From contig NC_135552.1 in the NCBI RefSeq assembly GCF_964340395.1, positions 7,295,994 to 7,308,493 on the forward strand: a stretch of 12,500 bases of DNA, written 5' to 3'. The stretch is from Glandiceps talaboti. Taxonomy: Eukaryota > Hemichordata > Enteropneusta > Spengelidae. The notes under the pieces are model-generated. The model searched no databases. It saw only the letters and a list, made by a program, of their open reading frames with translations, and was not told where the DNA came from. The position numbers and the translations under genes were made by a program. Within the stretch, counting starts at the first letter, position 1. Every line of letters begins with the position of its first letter. Shown here piece after piece: positions 1-8,800 of this stretch.

Positions 1-1320
1 GTTTGACAGTCTAAAGAAAAAATAGTAATTGGAGAGGTTGCCATGGAAACAAGGCAAAGTAAGGTTTTTCCTTTATAACATTTTTGCTCATTTATTTTCA
101 TTACCATGACTAGAAATGTACAACCAATATCCAGCATGAAAAAAAAATTAAATTTCTCCCTTATTCCATATAATGATTTCAATCATTTTTCCGGCAATTT
201 GTAAAGCTTTCCGATCATTGCTATTTGAAATATACTTTCGGAACACAAGCAGTCATTCACTGTAACATGAAACTACAGATCTACACTTAATACTTAACTT
301 GAAGTATTAAAACCACTGGGTGTATGATACATATTGAATTTGCCAGACAGCAGTCTTCAATGGTTTCTGTCTGTTAGTTTGCTATAAAACAGGATATCCA
401 CATATGTCTACTTTACAAAATTGTGAGACATATACTAAAATAGGATGGAAAGCAATTTTATGCATCCTTTTATTTCTTATAGCACCTATAATGAAGGAGG
501 ATTTCTGTTTGTTTCTGTTGACTAGGTAATATTAGTTTTTACGAGGGCCCATAAGCCGTACAACATGTACTGAGGTCCTGCAAAACCTATACCAAGGCCG
601 TAAAGATTTGATAATATTTGTATATGATATCATAATATATATACAGTGGCATGGAAACATTATTTAAATCACATAACCACATAAATTGACAGTGAAACAT
701 TACTTAAAGCTCAAAAAATGTACAGATTTTGAGAAAAATCAAAACCAAATCACTAAGTGAATGGATATCGATGAGTGTGCCAGTTACCATATTTGGGCAA
801 AGTGTGCCAAAGGCATCTGCTTGGCATGATATGGAACATTATTGCACTTTGAATGCTCTCCATTGATGATGATTGTATTACACAGGAAGAGATACTAGGT
901 ATATAAGAGATACTGGGTTTATGATAATAACAAATATCACACGACTAAGTAATGGTTGTGTATGCATGATTGATGCATGGGTGGGCAGCATTAGTACGGT
1001 TGAAGACTGTCGATTTGTTTTGACATTTCCTCTTTGAATATTCCAAAAGATGGAGGGCAGACAGTATGGTTTTGGGCTCATTACGAACAATCGCAAAATG
1101 CCACCACAATCTCAATGTTAAAATGAACTTCTTTCATTAGACCAAAACCCTCTCCCCCTCCCCCCTACGCGAATGTTTACAAATACGACATCAATACATT
1201 TACCGGGTACATACACGTATAATGCAAACCAACTTCTTGAAACCTACTTTATATAACCTTAAAAAAACCCATACAACATCAAGAACAGAATTATAACTAT
1301 AAACTGATTTCATCATGAGT
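1..1320. other. No recognised gene; probable intron or 3' flank of the PNKD-like gene
   Basis: No open frame here has coding character. A relatively GC-rich patch at 541-600 (ACGAGGGCCCATAAGCCGTA) stands out against AT-rich surroundings but fits no family I can name. A C-rich run at 1148-1166 could form a G-quadruplex on the minus strand, which is the gene's RNA-like strand. Confidence 0.6.
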
Positions 1321-1322
1321 AC

Positions 1323-1358
1323 GGATGTTTGCAGTTACTTCTACTTCTGTAAACATCC
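1323..1358. repeat. Short inverted repeat with forkhead-like core
   Basis: GGATGTTTGCAG (1323-1334) and CTGTAAACATCC (1347-1358) are inverted repeats with one mismatch and a 12-nt loop. Each arm carries a forkhead-like TGTTTGC/GTAAACA core. It sits 11 bp before the first AGGTCATGACCT palindrome. Any regulatory meaning is inference. Confidence 0.5.
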
Positions 1359-1368
1359 AATTACTGAA

Positions 1369-1412
1369 AGGTCATGACCTATTGAGAGGTCAGATGGCAA
1401 AGGTCATGACCT
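1369..1412. promoter_or_regulatory. Two perfect nuclear-receptor-type palindromes with a half-site between
   Basis: AGGTCATGACCT occurs at 1369-1380 and again at 1401-1412, with a single AGGTCA at 1387-1392. AGGTCA is the nuclear-receptor half-site, and the zero-spaced palindrome is the classic thyroid-hormone/retinoid response palindrome. The two palindromes are 32 bp apart, close to three helical turns. Presence is certain; function is inferred, and the location is deep in non-coding sequence. Confidence 0.4.
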
Positions 1413-1542
1413 AGTAGATAGCAAGAAACCATCTGTAGAAACACAGGACAAAGTTTTCCCTACAAGAGTCATGAATATCACAGCTGGATAATAAGGAATT
1501 AGATTTTCCAGAATTCCAATTTACTTGTGACGTCAATATGTT

Positions 1543-1858
1543 GAATGTTTCAGCTCAGAAGATGATGTTTCCAAGTGTACAGACTATATTTAGCATTCTA
1601 AGAGATCTCTAATTTGATACGATACGAACTGCTCAATCTAAAATACGGCAATGAAAGTTGACGAACGTTTAGATTCAAAACATGGGGTTTTCAAATTGTA
1701 CAGACTACATTTAGCATTCTATAAAAGATCTCTAATGTGAACTGCTTGATCTCAAAATATAGCTGCAATAAATGTTGATGAACATTTCAGATCAAAGGCT
1801 GATAAATTGAAGTGAGTAGAATGCATTCACCATTCTAATATCTCTAGTTTGATATGGT
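1543..1858 (+). repeat. Diverged tandem repeat, about 120 bp, three copies
   Basis: Copies begin at GAATGTTTCAGCTCAG (1543), GAACGTTTAGATTCAAAA (1663) and GAACATTTCAGATCAAAG (1780), periods of 120 and 117 bp. The first two share GTACAGACTA-ATTTAGCATTCTA, then AGATCTCTAAT and GAACTGCT; the third keeps CATTCTAATATCTCTAGTTT. The third copy is the most diverged and runs into the palindromic element that follows. Confidence 0.8.
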
Positions 1859-1863
1859 ATTAA

Positions 1864-2206
1864 CGTGGCTGTATGGATGAGAAATGGGTAATATTTATTT
1901 GGGATTTTTAATTTATAAAACAATTTTATCATGGCTTCATACTTGAAAAATCACAGTGAAACAACATAGACAGATTCTGTGTTTGTAACTCAATACATTG
2001 CAAAAATCTATAAAAAAATGTGTCAAAAAGTTTGTTGTACGTACAATAACAAACATTTTACACATTTACCAGTCTTTTGCCATTTATTGAGTTATAAACA
2101 CAGAATCTGCTTATGTTGTTTCACTTTGATTTTTCAAGTAGGAAGCCATAATAAAATTGTTTTTATAAATTAAAAATTAAAAATAATATCAAATCAATAT
2201 GGCCAC
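1864..2206. mobile_element. Long palindromic MITE-like element
   Basis: The segment folds back on itself around GTAC|GTAC at 2040/2041. The left arm reads CAATTTTATCATGGCTTC, ACTTGAAAAATCACAGTG and AAACAACATAGACAGATTCT; the reverse complement of the right arm gives the same blocks with scattered mismatches. The arms are about 165 bp with almost no loop, starting near GTGGCT (1865) and ending near GGCCAC (2206). There is no transposase, so it would be non-autonomous. I could not define a target-site duplication. Confidence 0.75.
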
Positions 2207-2219
2207 TTTAAATAAAATT

Positions 2220-2640
2220 AATATATTTATTTTTTTATTGATTACATAACCTAACAATTTCTTTTTCTATATTAAAAAAAATTAAAACATTTTTCATTTT
2301 CTATCTCTAACACAAATTCAAACAATTTATTTATTTATTTATTTATTGATTGATTGATTTATTTATTTATTTATTTATCTAACAATTACATAAACTTGAC
2401 ATGTTTTTTTATTGCTATATTAAAGAAATATAATGTTAATTTTCCCCATTAATTACAGAAAGGTAATGTTTTTAAAAAAAATATTTTTCCATCTATTACA
2501 AAAACCACATATTTTTTATCTACGATGCAAATTTAAACTATTTTTATTTTTCAATCAATAACACAAATTGAATACTTCTAAATTTCTGTCTATGATGACA
2601 CATATTATTTTTTCTATCGATTACACAACTTTTCCATCTG
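2220..2640 (+). repeat. AT-rich degenerate tandem repeat with (TTTA)n core
   Basis: A theme resembling TTTTTCTATCNATTACACAAATT recurs at about 2230, 2293, 2373, 2484, 2512, 2541, 2583 and 2610, usually 28-40 bp apart in the second half. Inside it, 2326-2378 is a tetranucleotide run of TTTA, then three TTGA, then TTTA again. It looks like an old decayed minisatellite. Confidence 0.5.
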
Positions 2641-3769
2641 GTGTATGAAATGAACTGAACAGCATGCATCTCTGATTACTTCCGTCCAATCTGAGACTAT
2701 CTGACAGTGTCTACATCTATGCTGCAGGCATATCATGTAATAAACCCGTAAATATCTCTGTATTGACTACAGCACCGATACATGCCTGTAGCTCTGAATC
2801 AGATTTTTATATCTCAATTTTACAGAAAGCTTGAGGGTTGTACATCTATAGAAGATTCAGAGAGGATTTCAATTATAATTCAAGTGCTGTTACGACTTTT
2901 AATCACGTTCTTCATTCACCTTCATTTAGATGACATCAAATACAATGGATTTAAACTTAATGGGGCATAAAAAGAGTTTTTACATATTTGGACGAGATTT
3001 ATGCTGCATATTTAAAAGTCATGCCTAGTATTCTACTTACTGAAGCATACTTAGCCACCACTTGCAATATTGACTGAACTCAAACCTGATATTACAACTT
3101 ACATGTAACATATAAACAATCCGATGACATAATTCTACATACCAGTGTTCGCAATGATTTTTTTTTCAAATGCATATGTTGTACACATCTGAAATGTCAA
3201 GGAATCCATACTAGGCAATCCACAGTTCTAATAATGCCAGAAGACAATTATAATGTCATAGAAGGCATGCACTGACCTTAACATTATATTAAAATAGTTT
3301 AAATAAGATTTTATGCAAGTATTTTCACATAAACTCAGTTTGAGACACTTGAAATAATTTATTAAAATAAACTGTCCTTCAGTTAGTGATACATTTTAAG
3401 TTGGGAATAAAAAGAACATACAAAAGTCATTCAAATGAAAAACAAACAGTTTAATGGACAATTTCCCGGTGAAAGGTCTGAAAATAGACTACATACTTGG
3501 TAATGTTCCTAGGAGCTGACGACATTAACTCCATTTGCCATTATCCACATTACTGTGTCCTATTTACAGTGAAATAAGCCTTACTAAACACTCCCAGTCG
3601 ATCAATTTACTTGTCCTTGAATGGTAATATCCCATAATCCCAGTTGTGATTACTACAGAAGACATTTGATTTCCATGGCACCACAAAGGCAAAAGCAGAT
3701 CACGAGTATCATTGTTATTCTGACAACATCCATTTAAAAGAAGAAGCCTTCAAGTTCATTGTAGACACA
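2641..3769. other. No recognised gene
   Basis: This stretch has no open frame with coding character and no clear repeat. A pseudo-exon with good borders at 3041-3085 on the minus strand was considered and rejected on phase. Confidence 0.55.
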
Positions 3770-3793
3770 GCCTCCCCCCCCCCACCCCCACCT
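3770..3793 (-). repeat. C-rich tract, G-quadruplex candidate on the minus strand
   Basis: A nearly pure C run with two A interruptions reads as GGTGGGGGTGGGGG and further Gs on the minus strand, the sense strand of the PNKD-like gene. A similar tract lies at 1148-1166. Both satisfy the simple four-G-tract pattern. Confidence 0.5.
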
Positions 3794-3894
3794 CAAATAC
3801 TGAAATTCTATGTGACACAATTTAAAAGAAATTGTGATAACAAATAAATACTATAACAAAGTGTCTGTGATATGCAGGAAATAGTTGGATAAAT

Positions 3895-4256
3895 GACCAT
3901 GAAGGTCAAAGTCAGGGTCAAAGGTCAAAGTCTCAAAATGAAAATTTAATCTGATAATATGGGGTAGATTGGAGTTTCTACGTATTACAGTTTTACTGTT
4001 TTTGAGTTATAAAGTACATGTATATATTGATTTTTGATCACAAATATAGCCATCACTTGGTCAAATTTGCATATGTTGCAAAACAAAGTGACATGGATAG
4101 GTCTTATATGAAATGTAACCTTTGTGCTAGGTTTGATTACAATCAAATATTGCATGTCAGAGAAATTACGTATTACAAAAACATGGATGGACAGAAGAAC
4201 AGACAGACAGATGAAGGAGCTCATTTAAATAGTTCTCCCCTTCGGGGTAATAATAC
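3895..4256 (+). mobile_element. Probable non-autonomous dispersed repeat with GACAGACAGA tail and terminal CCCCTTCGGGG hairpin
   Basis: The unit starts with GGTCAAAGTCAGGGTCAAAG, continues through GAGTTATAAAGTACATG and GTTTGATTACAATC, and ends GGACAGAAGAACAGACAGAC followed by AGTTCTCCCCTTCGGGGTAA. A GAGTTAT block, then a GACAGACAGA run, then a short GC hairpin is a layout I recall from dispersed repeats of molluscs and other lophotrochozoans. No RNA polymerase III boxes or reverse transcriptase are visible, so the class is uncertain. Overlapping small open frames here are by-products. Confidence 0.45.
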
Positions 4257-5155
4257 GTGATAAATAATTTGAAAATACAACCGATAACAAAAGAAGGAGT
4301 AGAGAAAATCAGATCAAAATAGGTCAAACAGAGGTTAATACTCTGGCAATGGTTTATACAAACATGAATAGGATGTAAGGTGTTCCAAGTATTCATGAAT
4401 CTAGACTGTGTAAAGTTTAGAAAACTGGATTTTTTAGCTGTAAGGCTCTCTGTGAACGTCTGACAAAGATCAATGTAAGTAAGCTTGCTGTCTGCATACA
4501 GAGATTTCACTGACAGCAGGGAATACGATATTGCCCTCAGCAAACCTGTTATGTATGGCTTAACTTAGCAATAGCACATACAGGACATGGAAGCAATCCA
4601 CATTTCATCTACAAGTTAAATTACACTCATTATAAATGTCTAAAACAGTGCCTTTGGAAATATGAGGAATTAAGACTTTGTTACCATGGCTTTATATTTC
4701 ATCAAAAAAAAATGAATGTCCAAAATAAAAACTAATTGTCATTCCATTTATCATCAACTTTGTCTGTGTATATACATCATATTTAAGTGTAACCATTCAT
4801 TCTATTTGGAGATTTCCAACAGAGAGTTAATTGGGTTGGCAAGGGAGGCATTTAGGATATGTGAAGAATATAAAGTATAAATTATGTATTACATAAACAA
4901 CTATTTATACCAAAAATTCATTTCTGAATCACAAAAAAAATTAGCCTTCTTACATTTTTAAAAAGAAAACAGTCATTTGCAAATTGAAAAGTAACATTTT
5001 AAATAAATCTCTTTTAGGTAGAAAATGATTCACTTTAATATTCATACATGTATGTAGATAAATAACTTACAGTGACAGGTCTTAGAATCTCACACAACAG
5101 ATAAATGTACTAATTACTACTTATGTATTACTTTAAGAATGGCAAACTTTAATAA
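4257..5155. other. No recognised gene
   Basis: AT-rich sequence. A 125-codon minus-strand open frame spans 4166-4543, partly overlapping the dispersed repeat, and its first part (LLSVKSLYADSKLTYIDLCQ) looks mildly protein-like, but no domain or splice context supports it. Confidence 0.5.
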
Positions 5156-5799
5156 TACCCACTGTATGTCCTGGTGTAAACCTGACAGTACAGTTAAAAC
5201 TTACCCACTGTATGTCCTGGTGTAAACCTAACAGTAAAGTTAAAACTTACCCACTGTATGTCCTGGTGTAAACCTGACAGTAAAGTTAAAACTTACCCAC
5301 TGTATGTCCTGGTGTAAACCTCACAGTAAAGTTAAAGCTTACCCACTGTATGTCCTGGTGTAAACCTGACAGTAAAGTTAAAACTTACCCACTGTATGTC
5401 CTGGTGTAAACCTGACAGTAAAGTTAAAACTTACCCACTGTATGTCCTGGTGTAAACCTGACAGTAAAGTTAAAACTTACCCACTGTATGTCCTGGTGTA
5501 AACCTGACAGTAAAGTTAAAACTTACCCACTGTATGTCCTGGTGTAAACCTCACAGTAAAGTTAAAGCTTACCCACTGTATGTCCTGGTGTAAACCTGAC
5601 AGTAAAGTTAAAACTTACCCACTGTATGTCCTGGTGTAAACCTAACAGTAAAGTTAAAACTTACCCACTGTATGTCCTGGTGTAAACCTGACACTAAAGT
5701 TAAAACTTACCCACTGTATGTCCTGGTGTAAACCTGACAGTAAAGTTAAAACTTACCCACTGTATGTCCTGGTGTAAACCTGACACTAAAGTTAAAACT
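5156..5799 (-). repeat. 46-bp tandem array, 14 units, derived from an exon 3' end plus its donor site
   Basis: Fourteen units of exactly 46 bp tile 644 bp without a length change. In gene orientation each unit holds AGTTTTAACTTTACTGTCAG, then GTTTACACCAGGACATACAG, then TGGGTA. The right-most unit is the end of the fourth PNKD-like exon. In thirteen units the GTA joins the AGT of the next unit to give GTAAGT (eleven times) or GTAAGC (twice, donors just left of 5345 and 5575); the left-most unit reads GTATTA. Variation is otherwise almost confined to one base before ACAG (plus strand G, A or C) and to an ACAGT/ACACT change. Each unit also contains an acceptor-like TTTAACTTTACTGTCAG|G. There are no spacers, so it is not a CRISPR array. 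Confidence 0.97.
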
Positions 5800-5833
5800 C
5801 GCTATCTGTATTTTGTCACCATGTGATACTGGA
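5757..5833 (-). CDS. PNKD: PNKD-like gene, fourth visible exon (TPGHT segment), fused to a tandem array of its own 3' end
   Basis: On the minus strand the acceptor is CTCTTTTTTATTTCCGCCATACAG. The 77-nt exon starts with T (CA+T gives His), encodes PVSHGDKIQIASF then NFSVRFTPGHTV, and leaves G as the first base of a Gly codon at the donor TGG|GTAAGT. TPGHT holds the next conserved metal-binding His of the family. The last 43 nt of this exon (5757-5799), plus 3 nt of intron, are the right-most unit of the 46-bp array at 5156-5799. The exon copy carries a G>C variant relative to most units (AGT Ser where most units would read ACT Thr), shared with the unit two places further left. If the first donor is missed, translation continues GGT AAG TTT TAA and stops. 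The next exon must begin with two bases and was not found in the window. Confidence 0.9.
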
Positions 5834-8800
5834 CTGTATGGCGGAAATAAAAAAAGAGAGTAGATTGCAATTAATATTTTTTCATCAATTTCGTTACTGT
5901 ATTATCTGACCAATTCAATAACTGATTTTAACATAAACATCACTACATTATTTGTTACTTCCCTCACAAAAAACTACATTGTACAAATGGTACATTATGT
6001 AATGATAATAATAATAATAATTTTATTCTCGTAATGTACAGTTCATATCCTTCCCCATCCCATCCCATCCCATAAATTTTACAACTTGATATCTGCAATG
6101 TACAGAATATGTGTCAAATATATTTATGCCATCAGAGCTGAAATTATCTCATTTTTTCAATAACAATAAAACTGTACACATACATCTGATTCAATCGTTT
6201 CTTCAAATTTGTCACTTTAAAAGTATTCTAAAAATCACAAGTCTCGGAAGAATTGCTTAATCACTTTTGTTGTAACAAGAATGAGACACTGACGAGGTGC
6301 TGCTTTTGTTGTTCATCTCGTTTCCATGAGCTGTTCTTAAATGTTTCTAATACTAGTCTACTTTCTAACAGTCCTGGAGGTATTAATTCCTAGATTAATT
6401 TGATACTCACTGTGTAAGGCCAGGAATTGAATCCACTGGGCTGCCATACACTGGAATGTTTCTAAACCGTGATTTTAGTGTACTGTTTCCACCACTGTGA
6501 TCCCTGTATAAGAATATGATATAGTATTCAAAGGCTAAATAAACAGGAGTTAGAATCTTCCAGAGAATCTTCCATAGCTGTGTACACATTGATACTAAGG
6601 CCTTAAAAGTGTGTAGTTCCGATTACACTCAATTTTAGAATAGGTGGGGTAGGTAGATTTTTTTTTTTTAAATTTATGTGTGAGTGTCTAGTTCAGGTAG
6701 ATATGTTTTCCGTTGTTTTCTATATGGTCTCTGTGTTATTGGTTTCTTCTCATCAGATGTACAGCCATTACAGATTGGAAGAACAGTTTTATATTGTCTT
6801 GTTAAGTTGACATCAGTTTCCACATCCCCTATTTCTTGCGAAACTTCACAATTTTCAAAATTATTTTTTCTTCAAATATGTTTTTAAAAAGTTTAGGGTC
6901 GGCAGTAAAAAACTAGGTGGGGGTCCAGTAACCGGAACCAAACAATATTGTTTAGGCTTAAACAAAGATTGATTTCCTTGAAAACAAAATTGTCAACTCA
7001 AACTTTCTTTTATCATTTCAAAAAGAACCAGAAGCAAGCTATGAAATGTCAGAGTTTGGTGAGATCTGATATACACTAATTTTCAGTGAACGTAGTCCTC
7101 AAGGCACATTCTACCTTTACAAGAGAATTCTTCTCATAAACACTTCAACATGACCAAGTGTGCACACGCCAGACAGAAACACTTGCCAGAAGGCAGTTTT
7201 CTATCTTTTTTATTTTACTGACCAACAATCCTAATATTTTGAAATACTTATGATTTGAAACAAATTGCATCATTATACAAAATTCAATTCTTGTTATCGG
7301 AAATAGAATTTGACCACCTAGGCATGTCATAAATATAACAACCATTAGATTTCAAGGTTGACACATTGTTGACTTCCGCTCCACTCACTACACATGCATT
7401 ACTGAAGGTGTGTATGAGAACAAGTCAACCTTCTTGTTCTATTTTGACCCTCTAGCTTGAGGTGAAATGTCACTGCAAGTATCGAGATTTAAATTTTAAA
7501 TCAAACTGTAAAACTGCACACATATAACATTATACGATAACCTTTAGACTTACCAATGTTTATGTGTCGCTAAAATTCCTAAGAGCTTTACATTTTGTGT
7601 ATCTAAAAATTTCTGTAAAAAAAAGACAGGAATATGTTTTAGAAACCGTTCAAACAACACCATACATCCTGTTTATCATTTTCTTCCATATTTGGGCATA
7701 CAAAACTCGTAACGTTCAAGTTCACTAAATTTGTCTTAATTGTAAACAAACTATTTTTGACTGTATGATCCGCCGTGTTGTTCAGTCCTATCTGGCTTCT
7801 CAAATCACACAGGATGACACGACACACACAATATCATACGTACTATCAGTATTTTGGCTCATTTCTGAAAATTAATTTCTTCTTACTATAAATATCCGTC
7901 GTGTTGTTCAGTCCTATCTGGCTTCTCAAATCACACAGGGTGGCACGACACACACTATATCATACGTACTAACACTACTTTGGTTCATTTCTGAAAATTC
8001 ATTTCTTCTTACTATAAATATACTGTGATTAAAAAGGACAGTACAATATAGTTACTTTGGAACAATAAATTGGAAATGAATGCAATGTTGCAATCCATCT
8101 ACAACGGACCAATTTATCGTTCCAAAGTAACGATATTGTACTGTCCTACTGATTCTTGGAACCATGAACAATATATTCTCCACTGTATTTAAAGTTTCAC
8201 CAAGAGAACATTTTCTGTAATAATAACAAAAATTACAAAAAATTATATTTTACTTATTGAAGAGAAAATCACATGCAAACAAAAGGTTTTGTGTATGTAA
8301 TTGACAGAAGTTGCTGGAAGGAATACAAGACCTATGAGATTTTGAATATTGCATCTCCAAGGGTGTCAATATTGACTAACACAGTAAATAACACAAGTAC
8401 AAGAATGAACGTTTATAGACTATGGGTTCACAGTATGAAATGAAATTTCTACTCACAGAATCAAAGGATTTTTGGGAAGTGAATCCTAAATGTTCACTGA
8501 TATCTCATCAGCTTCATCAAGGGTAGTACATCTCTAATGATACTGATGCATCTCATCAGCTTCATTAGGAGTTTACTCTCCCTGATGATGCTGACGAGAT
8601 GTCAGTGAAAATTCAAGATTCCCTTCCAAAAAACATTTTGACTGTGCGAGTAGAAATTTTCAAAATAACATGGGTATTTTGTGCAAACTGTTATATTTCT
8701 CATTTCATAATTCAACTGCAATACTAATATTGTCTAATATAAGGTGATCATAATCCAAACCATAAATTTAGAGTTACAAGGTGAACAGTTTACTGTCATT

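Noticed and set aside
541-600. GC-rich patch with a minus-strand reading resembling a short C-terminus
   Set aside because: Only about fourteen codons, no domain, and could equally be a fragment of a dispersed repeat.
3041-3085. 45-nt minus-strand pseudo-exon with AATATCAG acceptor and TCA|GTAAGT donor, considered as the next PNKD-like exon
   Set aside because: In the phase required after the 5757 exon it reads to TAA after eleven codons and does not give the expected GH-strand sequence.
4166-4543. 125-codon minus-strand open frame
   Set aside because: Longest frame outside the microsatellite, with a mildly protein-like first third, but no known motif, no splice fit to the PNKD-like gene, and its end lies in the dispersed repeat.
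5156-5799. CRISPR array or simple intronic minisatellite
   Set aside because: There are no spacers between units, and the unit is explained by the adjacent exon end and donor.
6411-6503. Initial thought that IPVYGSP marked a paladin-type phosphatase
   Set aside because: Joining to the upstream exon produced THKHWDHSGGN, which identifies a metallo-beta-lactamase-fold hydrolase instead.
7740-8019. In-frame reading of the 126-bp duplication as a repeated peptide
   Set aside because: The frame is kept because 126 is a multiple of three, but copy one ends in TAA and there is no start or splice context.
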